Shown piece by piece: positions 1 to 9,171 of a stretch of DNA of 64,000 nucleotides (positions are counted from its first letter, which is position 1; each line of letters begins with the position of its first letter). Location of the stretch: the NCBI GenBank assembly GCA_016716265.1, contig JADJWQ010000001.1:1488001-1552000 (forward strand). Reading direction: 5' to 3'. Under the pieces are notes generated by a model that did no database searches, was not told the origin of the DNA, and worked only from the letters and a program-made list of their open reading frames with translations. Source of the DNA: Planctomycetota bacterium. GTDB taxonomy: Bacteria; Planctomycetota; UBA1135; UBA2386. The position numbers and the translations under genes are program-made.

Positions 1-1169
1 GTCGGCCCACCGCGGTCGCGTTCGAGGTCGAGAAGTACGTGACCGAGCTGCGCGTCGCCCACGGCTCGCGGCTGATCGGCCAGACGCTCGCCGAGCTCGC
101 CGACCCGGCGGAGCGGGACCTCGAGGTCCTCGGCCTCGTGCGCTCCGAGGTCCCGCTGTTCCAGTCGATCTTCCACCTGCCGCTGCGACCCGGCGACGTG
201 CTGGTGCTGCGCGCCCACTCGCGGACCTTCGAGCGGCTCGCACGCATCCCGGGTCTCGAACACGTGCCGACGACGACCGATGCGGACGCCGAGCCGGCGG
301 CCAGCGCGGAGACCGGCGTCGTCGAGGTCGTCGTGCCGGTCGGCTCGCGCATGGAGGGTCGGACGCCGCGCAGCCTGCGCCTGCACACGCGCATGGGCAT
401 CAACATCCTCGCGATCGGACGCCGGGGCCGCCCGTTCGCCGACCGGCTGGGCGACGTCGTGCTGCGCGCGGGCGACGTGCTGCTGCTGCAGGGCGACCGC
501 GAGAAGATCGCCGAGACCTCGCAGACCTACGGCTGCCTGCCGCTCGCCGAGCGCGACCTGCGGATGACGAAGCCGCGGCACCGCCACCTGCCCGCGCTGC
601 TGTTCCTGGCCGCGATCGCGTTGACGGCGACGCACGCGCTGCCGGTGCACATCGCGTTCGGGCTCGCCGTGGTCGGCCTCGTCGTCTCGCAGAGCTTCAC
701 GATCCGCCAGCTCTACGAGACGATCGACTGGTCCGTCATCGTGTTGCTCGCGGCGATGATCCCGCTGGGCGAGGCGCTCGAGACGACCGGCGCGACTGCG
801 GCGATCGCCGGCTGGCTCGCCGGTTCGGGAGGCGGGGCGGGCGCCATCCCGGCGCTCGCGCTGCTGCTCGCGACCACGGCGCTGCTGACCAACTTCGTGA
901 ACAATGCCGCGACCGCCGTCGTCATGGCCCCGATCGGCTTCGAGCTCGCTACCGAGCTCCATTGGGACCCGGACCCGTTCCTGATGGCCGTGACCGTCGG
1001 CGCGAGCTGCGCGTTCGTGACCCCGATCGGCCACCAGAACAGCGTGTTGATCATGGGGCCCGGCGGCTATTCCTTCGGCGACTTCGCGCGGGTCGGACTG
1101 CCGCTGACGCTCGTCGTCTTCGCGGTGGCCATCCCCGCAATCGCATTGCTGTGGCCACCGACGCGCTAG
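1..1169 (+). CDS. SLC13-type anion permease, C-terminal part (5' end outside window)
   Basis: The reading frame is open to the first base of the window, so the GTG at 39 is an internal valine in a 'KYVTEL' context and the true start lies upstream. The visible 388 residues contain two TrkA-C/RCK_C-type domains (roughly 12-85 and 105-180) separated by an Ala/Glu-rich linker. The second half is hydrophobic, about six membrane segments. It carries the family-typical 'NNAATAVVMAPI' (near residue 300) and 'TPIGHQN' plus 'GPGGY' motifs of SLC13/DASS permeases. This arrangement of RCK_C domains inserted between two membrane halves is known for bacterial Na+/sulfate or dicarboxylate symporters; the N-terminal membrane half is missing here. 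The substrate cannot be told from sequence alone. It ends 43 bp before a convergent HEAT-repeat gene. Confidence 0.85.
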   Translation, partial: RPTAVAFEVEKYVTELRVAHGSRLIGQTLAELADPAERDLEVLGLVRSEVPLFQSIFHLPLRPGDVLVLRAHSRTFERLARIPGLEHVPTTTDADAEPAASAETGVVEVVVPVGSRMEGRTPRSLRLHTRMGINILAIGRRGRPFADRLGDVVLRAGDVLLLQGDREKIAETSQTYGCLPLAERDLRMTKPRHRHLPALLFLAAIALTATHALPVHIAFGLAVVGLVVSQSFTIRQLYETIDWSVIVLLAAMIPLGEALETTGATAAIAGWLAGSGGGAGAIPALALLLATTALLTNFVNNAATAVVMAPIGFELATELHWDPDPFLMAVTVGASCAFVTPIGHQNSVLIMGPGGYSFGDFARVGLPLTLVVFAVAIPAIALLWPPTR

Positions 1170-1212
1170 CCCGGAGTACGGTGCGTGAGCCGGGTGCACC
1201 CCACGGCCGCTG

Positions 1213-4134
1213 TCACCGACGCTCGGCGCTCTGCGACGAGTCGTAGAGGAAGCGGTAGCGCTCGACGATCGCGGCGCGCTGCGCGTCGGTCGAGGCCGAC
1301 ATGATGGTGCCGAAGTCCTCGCCGGTGACGACGCGCAGCATCTTGCCGGCGAGCGCGCGCAGGTGCGGCTGTCCGCACTCCATCACCAGCCGACACAGCT
1401 CGGGTACCGCGGCGACGCCCTGGCCGGGCGCCAGGTCCTCGGGCTTCAGGGTGTTGGCGACCTCGGAGGCCGCGAGACCGTCCAGGAACCAGCGCGCCTG
1501 CGTCCGGTCGCGGTTCGCGCGCCACCAGTCGCGGAGGGCCCGATCGCGGTCGGTCGCCGCGAGCAGGTCGAGGCCGGTGATCCCGGCGATCAACGTCGCG
1601 ACGCGCAGGCGCTCGCCGTCGACGGCCATCATCGACATCAGCTCGGGCAGCGCCGCAGCATCCTGGAACTCACCGGCGAGCAGAGCGATCCGCTGGCGGA
1701 CCTGCTCGCTCGGATGCTCGAGGTGCGGACGCAGCGCCGGCGTCGCGAGCGCATCTCCCATGCGACGCAGGAACTCGCGCGAGAGCTGGCCGAGCGTGTC
1801 CTCGCCGCGCAGCACGAAGATCGCTGCGAGCTCGTTCGCCGCGCGCGGGTCGCGCATCTGACCGAGCGATTGGACGATCGCGCGGCGGTCGGCCGGATCC
1901 GGCGACGGGAAGGCCTTGCGCAGCACCTCGAACACGCGGTCACCACCGATGCGACCGAGCGCCACCCAGATCGTGCGCCGCAGCTCGGCGTCGAGGTCCT
2001 CGCCACCGGCGTCCAGAAGGCCGATCAGCGGCTCCAGGGCGTCGGGCGCACGCAGCCGCCCGAGCGCGAAGGCCGCGGAGCGGCGGAGACCGACTGGCTC
2101 GGCCTCGTCGCGGACCACGCCGAGCAGCACCGGGGTCGCGCGCAGGTCCTGCACTTGCGCGACCTCCTCGATCGCGGTGCGCCGCACCGCCTCGGCACCC
2201 TCCGACACCGCGGCGAGCAGGCGATCGGGATCCGCGAGTGCGAACACCCGGGCGACCGCGCCGGCGTCGGGGTCGGCTGCGTCGCGCGCCGCGGCGACTT
2301 CGAGCAGCCGCTGCCACACGGCATCGCCGGGCGCGAGCAGCGCGAGCTCGAGGATGCGGATGCAGGACTCGTCCCAGCCGGCACTCCGCGACACCGCGTC
2401 GGCGAGCCGCAGGCCGTCTTCGGTCGTCAGCAGCTCCGCGAGCCGGGGGAGCGCGGCGAGGTGCCGAAGCGCGAGCGTGCGGCGCTCACCGGTCAGCTCC
2501 GGCAGGCGAGCGGCGATGCGGTCCTTCAGGCGCCCGTCGAGCGCGCGCGCGTCGTCCGCGTGACGCTCGAGCCAGCGGGTCTCGGCACGCCAGAACGCGG
2601 TCGGATCGGGCTCGCCGAGCGGATCCCGGTAGAGCTGCCAGCGGTTGCGCTCGAGCGTCTGTCCGATCAGTGCCGCGAAGCGATCGAAGGTCGCGGCCGG
2701 CAGCTGCGGATCCGTGCGCGCGAGCACGCCGCCCACGTTGAGGATCAGCACGCGCGGCTCCTCGTCGTCCCGCTGACCACCGGCGGCCTCGCGCATGAAG
2801 CCGCTCCGCCGCAGCGAGTCGACCAGCCCGACCAGCTCGTCCGGTGCGAGCACGATCTCGAGCCGGCCGTCCATCGCCTCGGCAGGCGCGGCAGCGGGCC
2901 CGCGCATCAGCACCTCGAAGGTCTCGCCGCGCCAGGTCAGGAACGCGCTCTCCGCGAGCGCCGCATCGACCGCGACCTCGCGGCGCGCCGCCGCGAAGTG
3001 CGGGAGCTGGGACACCCGGCCCCACCATTCGCGCCACAGCTTCAGCCGCGGCCCGAAGTCCTGGCCCGTCAGCAGGGCGAGCCGGCGGCGTGCGAGTCGC
3101 TCGACGGTCGCATAGTGATCGACGAAACCGCGTGGATCGACGATCTCGATCAACGCCTGCACGACTTCGCGATCGTGCCAGACCTTCGGATCGCTCGCGC
3201 TCGAACGCCACGCGAGCCCGGCGAGCGCCAGCGCGACGGCGGTGCGCTGGAACGGGTCGGGCATGTCGAGCTCCGCGAGCAGCGGCTCGCGCATGTCGGC
3301 CGTCAGCAGCTCGACGCGCGGGTCGTCGACCTCCATGCCGACCAGGGCGAGCGCCGCGTAGCCGAAGCTCCTGCCCGTCGCAGCGTGTCGCAACACCTCC
3401 TGCAGGTCGCCGGCCGCGCCGGGTCCGAGGTCGATCCAGGCCTCGACCGCCGCGGCCGCGGTGCCCGGATCCTGGCCGAGCGCGTCCAGCAGGCGCTGCC
3501 GCACCTCCGGCGACGGTGGCACCCTGCCGAGCAACCGCAGGGCCTTGAGCTGCACGTCGACGCGCGCGTCGCGCGACAGCGTGATCAGCGGCTCCGCGTC
3601 GTCGGGGCCCACGCGGTCGGCGAGCGCCTCGGCGGCCGCACGGCGCACGACCGACTGATCGGCCGTCAGGCACGAGAACAGCCGGGCGCGGGCCTCGCCG
3701 CGGGCGAGCCGGGCCATCGTCTCGACGAGCACGTCGGTCGCGTCGCCGTAGCGGCGCGTGAGCAGCAGGAACTCGAGCTCCTCGGCGTGCCGGGGCTCAC
3801 CGTAGAGCTCCAGCGCCCGCGCGCAGGCGTAGGCGACGTCGGCGTTGCTGGTGCGCAGGAGCCGCGCGGCGCGCTCGCCGACCGCGTCGAAGTCCTGTCC
3901 GAGCCGCTGCAGCAGCGCACCCTCGGTGACGTCGGCCAGGTGCAGCGAGCGGCGCAGCTCGAGGATGCGCTGCTGGAACGCTTCGTCGCGCCCCGAACGG
4001 ACCGCCTGGGGCTCCTGGGGCGCGCTCGTCCCCGGGGGTCGGGCGGGCACGACCAGCCGGTCGCCCCGGCCGTGGACCTCGCCTTGGGCCGCGAGGGGGA
4101 GCGCGGTCAGGAGCAGCGTTGCCAGATGACGCAT
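1213..4134 (-). CDS. Secreted HEAT-repeat protein
   Basis: This is a 973-residue protein. The open frame extends upstream to 5007, but that extension is low-complexity shadow. The ATG at 4134 is chosen because it opens a clean signal peptide ('MRHLATLLLTALPLAAQG'), which predicts export. Two blocks of alpha-helical HEAT-like repeats are visible, roughly residues 55-270 and 640-880, with recurrent 'ALGRLRAPDALEPLIGLL'-type units. A central region (about 330-600) is not obviously repetitive and may be a separate alpha/beta domain. HEAT repeats are protein-interaction scaffolds; no catalytic motif was seen. Large exported HEAT proteins are frequent in Planctomycetota. The partner and role are unknown. 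It is convergent with the permease and divergent from the small gene at 4339. Confidence 0.8.
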   Translation of the reverse strand: MRHLATLLLTALPLAAQGEVHGRGDRLVVPARPPGTSAPQEPQAVRSGRDEAFQQRILELRRSLHLADVTEGALLQRLGQDFDAVGERAARLLRTSNADVAYACARALELYGEPRHAEELEFLLLTRRYGDATDVLVETMARLARGEARARLFSCLTADQSVVRRAAAEALADRVGPDDAEPLITLSRDARVDVQLKALRLLGRVPPSPEVRQRLLDALGQDPGTAAAAVEAWIDLGPGAAGDLQEVLRHAATGRSFGYAALALVGMEVDDPRVELLTADMREPLLAELDMPDPFQRTAVALALAGLAWRSSASDPKVWHDREVVQALIEIVDPRGFVDHYATVERLARRRLALLTGQDFGPRLKLWREWWGRVSQLPHFAAARREVAVDAALAESAFLTWRGETFEVLMRGPAAAPAEAMDGRLEIVLAPDELVGLVDSLRRSGFMREAAGGQRDDEEPRVLILNVGGVLARTDPQLPAATFDRFAALIGQTLERNRWQLYRDPLGEPDPTAFWRAETRWLERHADDARALDGRLKDRIAARLPELTGERRTLALRHLAALPRLAELLTTEDGLRLADAVSRSAGWDESCIRILELALLAPGDAVWQRLLEVAAARDAADPDAGAVARVFALADPDRLLAAVSEGAEAVRRTAIEEVAQVQDLRATPVLLGVVRDEAEPVGLRRSAAFALGRLRAPDALEPLIGLLDAGGEDLDAELRRTIWVALGRIGGDRVFEVLRKAFPSPDPADRRAIVQSLGQMRDPRAANELAAIFVLRGEDTLGQLSREFLRRMGDALATPALRPHLEHPSEQVRQRIALLAGEFQDAAALPELMSMMAVDGERLRVATLIAGITGLDLLAATDRDRALRDWWRANRDRTQARWFLDGLAASEVANTLKPEDLAPGQGVAAVPELCRLVMECGQPHLRALAGKMLRVVTGEDFGTIMSASTDAQRAAIVERYRFLYDSSQSAERR

Positions 4135-4338
4135 GATCGATCGGAGGGGCAGGGACCGCCCGGCGAGGGGAACCGCGCGGTCCGGAGAGCGCCGCACTAT
4201 AGCCGGAGCCCGCGCGGGCATGTCACGCGATGGTCGGCCGGTGGGGCCGGCGGCCACCGCCGGCAGCGGTCTGCGCTCGGTCGGCGCCGCCCCCTCAGGT
4301 GTTCGCGGGCCGCACGACCACCCGCTCGGAGACCGGGC

Positions 4339-4638
4339 ATGACGCTGACCCTGACCCATCGCTACCAGTCGGAGCTGCCGGACGCCGACCCGTCGACCCG
4401 CGTCGCACACCTGCGCCAGCTGCTCGCGGAGTTCCTGACCCGCGGCGACTGCTCGCGCTTCCAGATCGGCATCACGGACGACCTCGAGCGTCGTCGGCGC
4501 GCGCTCGAGCAGGGCGCCACCGGGTTCACGCTGATGTGCGTGATCGACCGCGCTGACCGGTTCCGGAAGCTCCCTGGCGCGGGGGACGACCGCGCCTGGC
4601 TCTACGTGCTGCTGGACCGCCGCGACCTCGCCTCGTGA
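4339..4638 (+). CDS. Small hypothetical protein with GIY-YIG-like segment
   Basis: A 99-residue ORF starts at the ATG at 4339; the much longer open frame upstream is antisense shadow of the HEAT gene. The middle of the protein ('RFQIGITDDLERRRRAL') resembles the second strand and helix of GIY-YIG nuclease domains, where 'KIGITxxxxRR' is common. I do not see a clear first GIY strand or the catalytic Glu, so it may be a divergent or inactive member, or simply a chance resemblance. It lies 43 bp before the lipoprotein gene at 4682 and could be cotranscribed with it. Function unknown. Confidence 0.55.
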   Translation: MTLTLTHRYQSELPDADPSTRVAHLRQLLAEFLTRGDCSRFQIGITDDLERRRRALEQGATGFTLMCVIDRADRFRKLPGAGDDRAWLYVLLDRRDLAS

Positions 4639-4681
4639 GCGTGCTCGCGCGAGCCGGACGCGCGTCGGGTACAAGGTCCCG

Positions 4682-5899
4682 GTGCCCGACACTGCCCGCG
4701 TGGTCGCCCGCGTGTCCGCCCCGCTGCTCGCGGTGCTGCTGATCCCACCCGGCTGCGCGGCTCCGCACCCCGCGCCGCACGGCGACGTGCCGCTCTGCGT
4801 GGCCACGCACGCCGATCTGCCAGCCGCGCAGCGACCCGCGCCAGCCCAGCTCGCCGCGCTCGACCCGCGCCCGTGGACGGCGGCCGAGCAGCAGCGCGCC
4901 ACCCGCGCCGTCGAGCACGGCTTCGCCGAGCTGTGCGCGGCCTTCGATGCGAGGCCCACGCTGCTCGACGAACTCGGGGAGAACGCCGTCGAGTGCTTCC
5001 TCGACATCAGCTACGGAGCGAGTGCCACGCCGCGGCTGCGCGACGCGGCCCGCACCCGCGCCCGCGCCGCGCTCGCCTCGCTGGTCGCGCCGTGGCTCCA
5101 GCAGACTGCCAGCGCGGCGCGCGCGGAGGACTTCGGCACGGCGTTGACGCTGGCGGTCTACGCACGCCAGCTCGAGCCGCGACCGGGCCTGTGGAGCGGT
5201 CCGCTCGCAGCCGCGGCGCAGGCGGCCCTGACGGACGCCGGCACGCTGTCGGCCGCGATGGGCATCGACGCGGACGACGTGTTCGCCCATCCCGGCAGGG
5301 CCGACGAGCGCGGCTACGAGCTCCTGATGTGGAGCATCACGCTGACCGAGGCACGGTCCCTCGACGGTCTCGTCCTCCCGCCCGAGGCCCGCGGACTGCT
5401 GCCGTCGCTGTGGCGCTGGCTCGCGCGGTATCCGCTCGTCGACGCCCGCGACCGTGTCGCCGGTGCGGACGACACCGAGTTCTACGACTGCGCCTATCTG
5501 GCGACCCACATCGGCTACGCGCCCACCGGCTACGGCCGGCATGCATTGCGCGTCGATCACGCGCCGTGGCTGTATCGCTACCTCCGCGAGAACTTCTATC
5601 CGGTGCTGGCGATGGGCGAGCTCGATCTAGTCGCCGAGTTCGTCGACCTGTTCCGTCAATACGGCTGCACGCCGGCAACCGACGTGATGGTGCGGGACGG
5701 CTGCCGTCACCTGCTGGCGCTGTACGCGACGGCGGGCGACAGCTTCCTCGCGCACCGCGAGAGCTACGAGGACGACGAGGTCGATGCCTACGATCTGGTC
5801 CACAAGGCGTGGACCGGCATCGCGGGGCTGCGCGACCGGACTCCGGAGCCGATCACGCCGGACAGCTACGGCGCCGGCCTCCCCGCCGAGCTTCGCTGA
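4682..5899 (+). CDS. Putative lipoprotein of unknown function
   Basis: A 405-residue protein with a GTG start. The N-terminus is hydrophobic and ends in 'LLIPPGCAAP', a possible but imperfect lipobox with Cys near residue 25, so membrane anchoring is likely but not certain. The remainder is mostly helical and rich in Ala, Arg and Leu. It has a conserved-looking aromatic stretch around residues 260-310 ('DDTEFYDCAYLATHIGY' followed by 'RHALRVDHAPWLYRYL') that may form the functional core. I do not recognise the family. The next gene, an EamA transporter, starts 39 bp downstream on the same strand. Confidence 0.65.
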   Translation: MPDTARVVARVSAPLLAVLLIPPGCAAPHPAPHGDVPLCVATHADLPAAQRPAPAQLAALDPRPWTAAEQQRATRAVEHGFAELCAAFDARPTLLDELGENAVECFLDISYGASATPRLRDAARTRARAALASLVAPWLQQTASAARAEDFGTALTLAVYARQLEPRPGLWSGPLAAAAQAALTDAGTLSAAMGIDADDVFAHPGRADERGYELLMWSITLTEARSLDGLVLPPEARGLLPSLWRWLARYPLVDARDRVAGADDTEFYDCAYLATHIGYAPTGYGRHALRVDHAPWLYRYLRENFYPVLAMGELDLVAEFVDLFRQYGCTPATDVMVRDGCRHLLALYATAGDSFLAHRESYEDDEVDAYDLVHKAWTGIAGLRDRTPEPITPDSYGAGLPAELR

Positions 5900-5938
5900 C
5901 CATCGGAACATACTGTCCCCCCGACATCCTGCGCGCCC

Positions 5939-6859
5939 GTGACCGCCCCTCCGCCCCGCGGCCTCGTACACCTCGCGCTGATCGGCGTGTCGGTGCTGTT
6001 CGGCATCAACTTCGTCGGCATGAAGATCGTGCTCGACACGGTTCCGCCATTGACCTGGGCGATGGTCCGCGTCACCGCCGCCACCGCGATCCTCGTCCCG
6101 CTGACGCCGCGCCTCGTGCAGCGCGTACGCATGCCGGGTCGCCGAACGCTGCTGCTGCTGATCCCGGTCGGACTGCTCGGCGTCGGCCTCAATCAGCTGC
6201 TGTTCGCTGCGGGCCTCGACCTGACGACGCCGGCCCACTCGTCGGTGCTCGTCACCTGCGTGCCGATCCTCACACTCGTGTTCGCTGCCGGCGCCGGGCA
6301 GGAGCGGGTCACCGGTCGCAAGCTGCTCGCGATCGCGCTCGCGGTCACCGGTGTGCTCACGCTGCTCGGCGTCGACTCCTGGCTCGGCGGTGGCATCCCC
6401 TCAGGCGGCCGCGACGCGCTGCTCGGCGACCTGCTGACACTCGCGAACATGACCGGCTACGCGGCGTTCCTGGTCGCGATGCGGCATCTCGGCCGCGGTG
6501 TCGACGCACCGGTGTCGACGGCGATCTGTTTCGTCTATTCGACGCTGTTCGTCAGCGCCTGCGCGATTCCGTCCCTCGAGCTGGGCGATGTCGCGGCGCT
6601 GGCCCGCCCAGGCGTCTGGGGCTGGGCGCTCTACGCGATCCTCGCCGCGACGGTCGCCACCTACCTCGTCAACGTCTGGGCGCTGCGCCACGCGCGGAGC
6701 TCGCTGGTGGCGCTCTACATCTACGTGCAACCGGTCGTCGCGACGTCGCTGTCGGTCGCGCTCGGCCGGGACGTCATCGGCACGCGATTCGTCATCGCCT
6801 CGGCGCTCGTGTTCCTCGGCGTGCTGGTCAGCGCGACCGCGAAGGCCGAACCGGACTGA
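5939..6859 (+). CDS. EamA/DMT-superfamily transporter
   Basis: A 306-residue, very hydrophobic protein with about ten predicted membrane helices arranged as two repeats (about residues 9-140 and 155-300). This is the length and architecture of the drug/metabolite transporter EamA family (10-TM, around 300 residues). Early residues 'FGINFVGMKIVLDTVPP' match the usual 'WGxxFxxxKxxLxxxpP' start of the first EamA repeat. It starts with GTG at 5939. Members export small metabolites or amino acids; the substrate is not predictable here. Alternative names in this family (RhaT/RarD-like) are possible. Confidence 0.85.
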   Translation: MTAPPPRGLVHLALIGVSVLFGINFVGMKIVLDTVPPLTWAMVRVTAATAILVPLTPRLVQRVRMPGRRTLLLLIPVGLLGVGLNQLLFAAGLDLTTPAHSSVLVTCVPILTLVFAAGAGQERVTGRKLLAIALAVTGVLTLLGVDSWLGGGIPSGGRDALLGDLLTLANMTGYAAFLVAMRHLGRGVDAPVSTAICFVYSTLFVSACAIPSLELGDVAALARPGVWGWALYAILAATVATYLVNVWALRHARSSLVALYIYVQPVVATSLSVALGRDVIGTRFVIASALVFLGVLVSATAKAEPD

Positions 6860-6988
6860 CTCGAAGGTCGGCACGGCGCTCCACACGTCCGCTCCGCAAA
6901 CGCGAAGAGGGTCACCGCGGCATCCCGCGACGACCCTCCGCGCACCGCCGGACTCGCTCGGCGAGTCGAGCGACTCCGGGCACCCGGA

Positions 6989-8185
6989 TCAGAGACGGAT
7001 CTTGACCCAGGTCGCCTCGGTGGTGTCCGCGACCGTCAGCGACGGATCGATCACGACCGCCTCGAAGCCGAAGTGGAAGCCCAGCGTACCGGCCAGGACC
7101 GGCAGCGCGAACGGCAGCGAGTCGACGTTGCCATTGCCGTCCAGGACCAGACCGAGCGTCGAGAACGCGGCGAGATTCGGGTCGAACGGCGCGAGCTCGA
7201 TCGTCAGGATGCCGATGCCGGGCAGCGGCAGGCCGAGCGAACCGGGGAACGGCTGCGGCAGGAAGTTGAAGAGCACGATCGCACTCGCGCTCTGCAGGTT
7301 CGTGCCGGCGCGGATCGAGAAGCCGAACTCGTTCACCGCGGTGCTGTTGATGTCGCTGTAGAGGGAGCCGAGGCTGTTGCCGAGCAGCGGCGGCGACAGC
7401 GGGGCGATGCGGCGCTTGCCGTAGTCCGAGAAGATCGAGATGCTCGGGTTCTCGGTCAGCATCTCCAGCCAGGTGTGGAAGTCGGTGATCGTCTTCCGCG
7501 TGAAGGTGCTGTTCGTGGTGCTCCAGAAGCCGTCGTGGACGTAGCCGATGTCGCCGTCCTGCCAGGTGCCGAGGATGCTCTGCGAGAACTGCGACGCCGA
7601 AGCCGGCACGTCGTCCTGCTCGCCGCCGACGTACTCGGCGCCGATCGCGAAGTCCTGCAGGACCAGGTTGGCCGGGTTCGTGCTGCCGATCGTGATCGCG
7701 GTGGCGGGGAACGTGTGGTTGATGCGGAAGATGCCCGCACCGGCGCCGATCGACGGGCCGTTCGCACGCGCGATCTCGAAGAACTGGCCGGCCGGTGAGA
7801 AGTCGGGGTCGAGCTGCATGTTGGCGTTGGGCGCCGCCTTCATCAGCCGGATCTTCGGCAGGTAGGTCGGGCCGCCGGTGCTCGCGGCCGACAGGCGCCA
7901 GACCGTCGTGAAGCCGGACAGCTGGTACGGCTCACCGCGGCGAGACGTCTGCCACTCCATCGTGCGGACCACCCAGGTGCCCTGGGGGATGCCACCACTA
8001 CCGGCCGTCGAGAACTCCGGCGGGTTGACCGGCGGCCAGTTGCGGTTGACGCCGGTCGTCGGGTGGGTCGCGGTGCTCTGGACGAGGTACGGCTCGTTGT
8101 TGCGGAGGTTGCGGTTGTCCGTCGTCTGGGCGACCGCATGGGCGAGCGGCAGCGCGGAGAGGGTGGCGATCAGTGCGATACGCAT
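6989..8185 (-). CDS. Exported protein of unknown function
   Basis: A 398-residue protein with a classic signal peptide ('MRIALIATLSALPLAHAVAQ'). The mature part is rich in beta-forming residues, Gly, Pro and Asn, with very few Cys. The last 120 residues ('LPLPGIGILTIELAPFDPN' and later 'LGFHFGFEAVVIDPSL') have the hydrophobic, GLPLP-containing texture of the C-terminal domain seen on other secreted proteins in this window, but more diverged. No catalytic motif was seen. Probably a cell-surface or periplasmic protein. Its gene stands alone: the intergenic spaces on both sides are 130-180 bp. Confidence 0.7.
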   Translation of the reverse strand: MRIALIATLSALPLAHAVAQTTDNRNLRNNEPYLVQSTATHPTTGVNRNWPPVNPPEFSTAGSGGIPQGTWVVRTMEWQTSRRGEPYQLSGFTTVWRLSAASTGGPTYLPKIRLMKAAPNANMQLDPDFSPAGQFFEIARANGPSIGAGAGIFRINHTFPATAITIGSTNPANLVLQDFAIGAEYVGGEQDDVPASASQFSQSILGTWQDGDIGYVHDGFWSTTNSTFTRKTITDFHTWLEMLTENPSISIFSDYGKRRIAPLSPPLLGNSLGSLYSDINSTAVNEFGFSIRAGTNLQSASAIVLFNFLPQPFPGSLGLPLPGIGILTIELAPFDPNLAAFSTLGLVLDGNGNVDSLPFALPVLAGTLGFHFGFEAVVIDPSLTVADTTEATWVKIRL

Positions 8186-8362
8186 GGTGCCTCTGGGGTC
8201 TGTGAGGAGAGAAAGGGTCGGACAGGGGGAAGGAAGCGCGAGTTTCTGACGTCGGCCACGCGACCGAGGTTCCGACGACTCGCGCGGAGTAGGGTCAGGA
8301 AGCCGGCCCGACCAATCCGGGCTGGCGAATCAGGCTCGCGCCGGCCGGGCGAGCCCCAGGGA

Positions 8363-8998
8363 TCAGCGGACGACGGGAGGCTGCGAGCCACCGCCCGGCG
8401 GCGTCTGCCGCGGCCCGCCTCCGATCGGCACGTCGCCGTTCTCATCGGGCTGACCGCGCAATCCATCGATGGGCTCACCGGGCACCATCTCCATGTGCGT
8501 GGTCACGACGTCCATGACCTCGACGAGCCCGTCACCGCTCTGGAAGGAGATCGGCATCCAGCGGCAGGTCGTGAACGAGCCGTCGGCGTGCCGATACCAC
8601 TGGTCACCGCCGATGTCCTCGACCACCTCGACGACCGGCGGCAGCGGACCGGCCTCGATGGAACGGCTCAACGGCTTCGCCCACGGCACGCCGTTCAGCA
8701 GCGGCAGGAACGAGCCGTCCGGGCATTGGATGCCACGCCGCCAATTGTCGGGGATCGAATCGTGGTGGCGGGCGTTGGCCGGGATCCGCGGCTCGCGGGC
8801 AGGCGCGGCGACGGGCCCCTGCACAGCGGTGTCGACCGCCGCGGTCCGCGCGGTGGGCTCCGAGGGTGCGGCTGGCGTCGCGTCGCGCGCGCCGGTTCCC
8901 GGGGCGGGCGCCTCCGGGTGGCGGTCGGTCAGTGCGTAGACACCGAGCCCGACAGCGGCCAGCAGCGCGGCCGCGAGGAGTGAGCGTGGAACGAGCAT
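8363..8998 (-). CDS. Membrane-anchored protein with Pro/Ala linker, unknown function
   Basis: A 211-residue protein. Residues 1-24 form a single hydrophobic anchor ('LLAAALLAAVGLGVYAL'), followed by a Pro/Ala/Thr-rich spacer (about 28-75). A small compact domain (about 80-190) contains Trp, Cys and His residues ('RRGIQCPDGSF', 'DQWYRHADGSFTTCRW'). The tail is Gly/Pro-rich. The two Cys-containing segments share a 'CPDGSF'/'ADGSFTTC' pattern and could be an internal duplication or disulfide partners. I do not recognise the fold. The layout suggests a periplasm-facing domain on a tether. No operon partner: neighbours are more than 170 bp away. Confidence 0.65.
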   Translation of the reverse strand: MLVPRSLLAAALLAAVGLGVYALTDRHPEAPAPGTGARDATPAAPSEPTARTAAVDTAVQGPVAAPAREPRIPANARHHDSIPDNWRRGIQCPDGSFLPLLNGVPWAKPLSRSIEAGPLPPVVEVVEDIGGDQWYRHADGSFTTCRWMPISFQSGDGLVEVMDVVTTHMEMVPGEPIDGLRGQPDENGDVPIGGGPRQTPPGGGSQPPVVR

Positions 8999-9171
8999 GA
9001 TCTCGCAGGAGGGGGCTCCGCACGGGCGGGGTGCGAAGCGGGCAGGGCCTGTCGAGACACCCGGAGCGAGGTGCGAGCCGCGGCTCCGCGTGACCCGAGG
9101 AACCTAGAACGCGTTCGGAGACGCGTCAACTCGGGCCGCGGGGATTCCCGCACCGTGCGGAACATCGGAGC

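Noticed and set aside
1170..1212. CCCGG/CCGGG hairpin between the permease and the HEAT gene
   Set aside because: Only five pairs with a long loop; not distinguishable from background in this GC-rich sequence.
1363..4638. 1091-codon open frame on the plus strand across the HEAT gene
   Set aside because: Antisense shadow caused by high GC; only the last 99 codons (from 4339) look like a protein.
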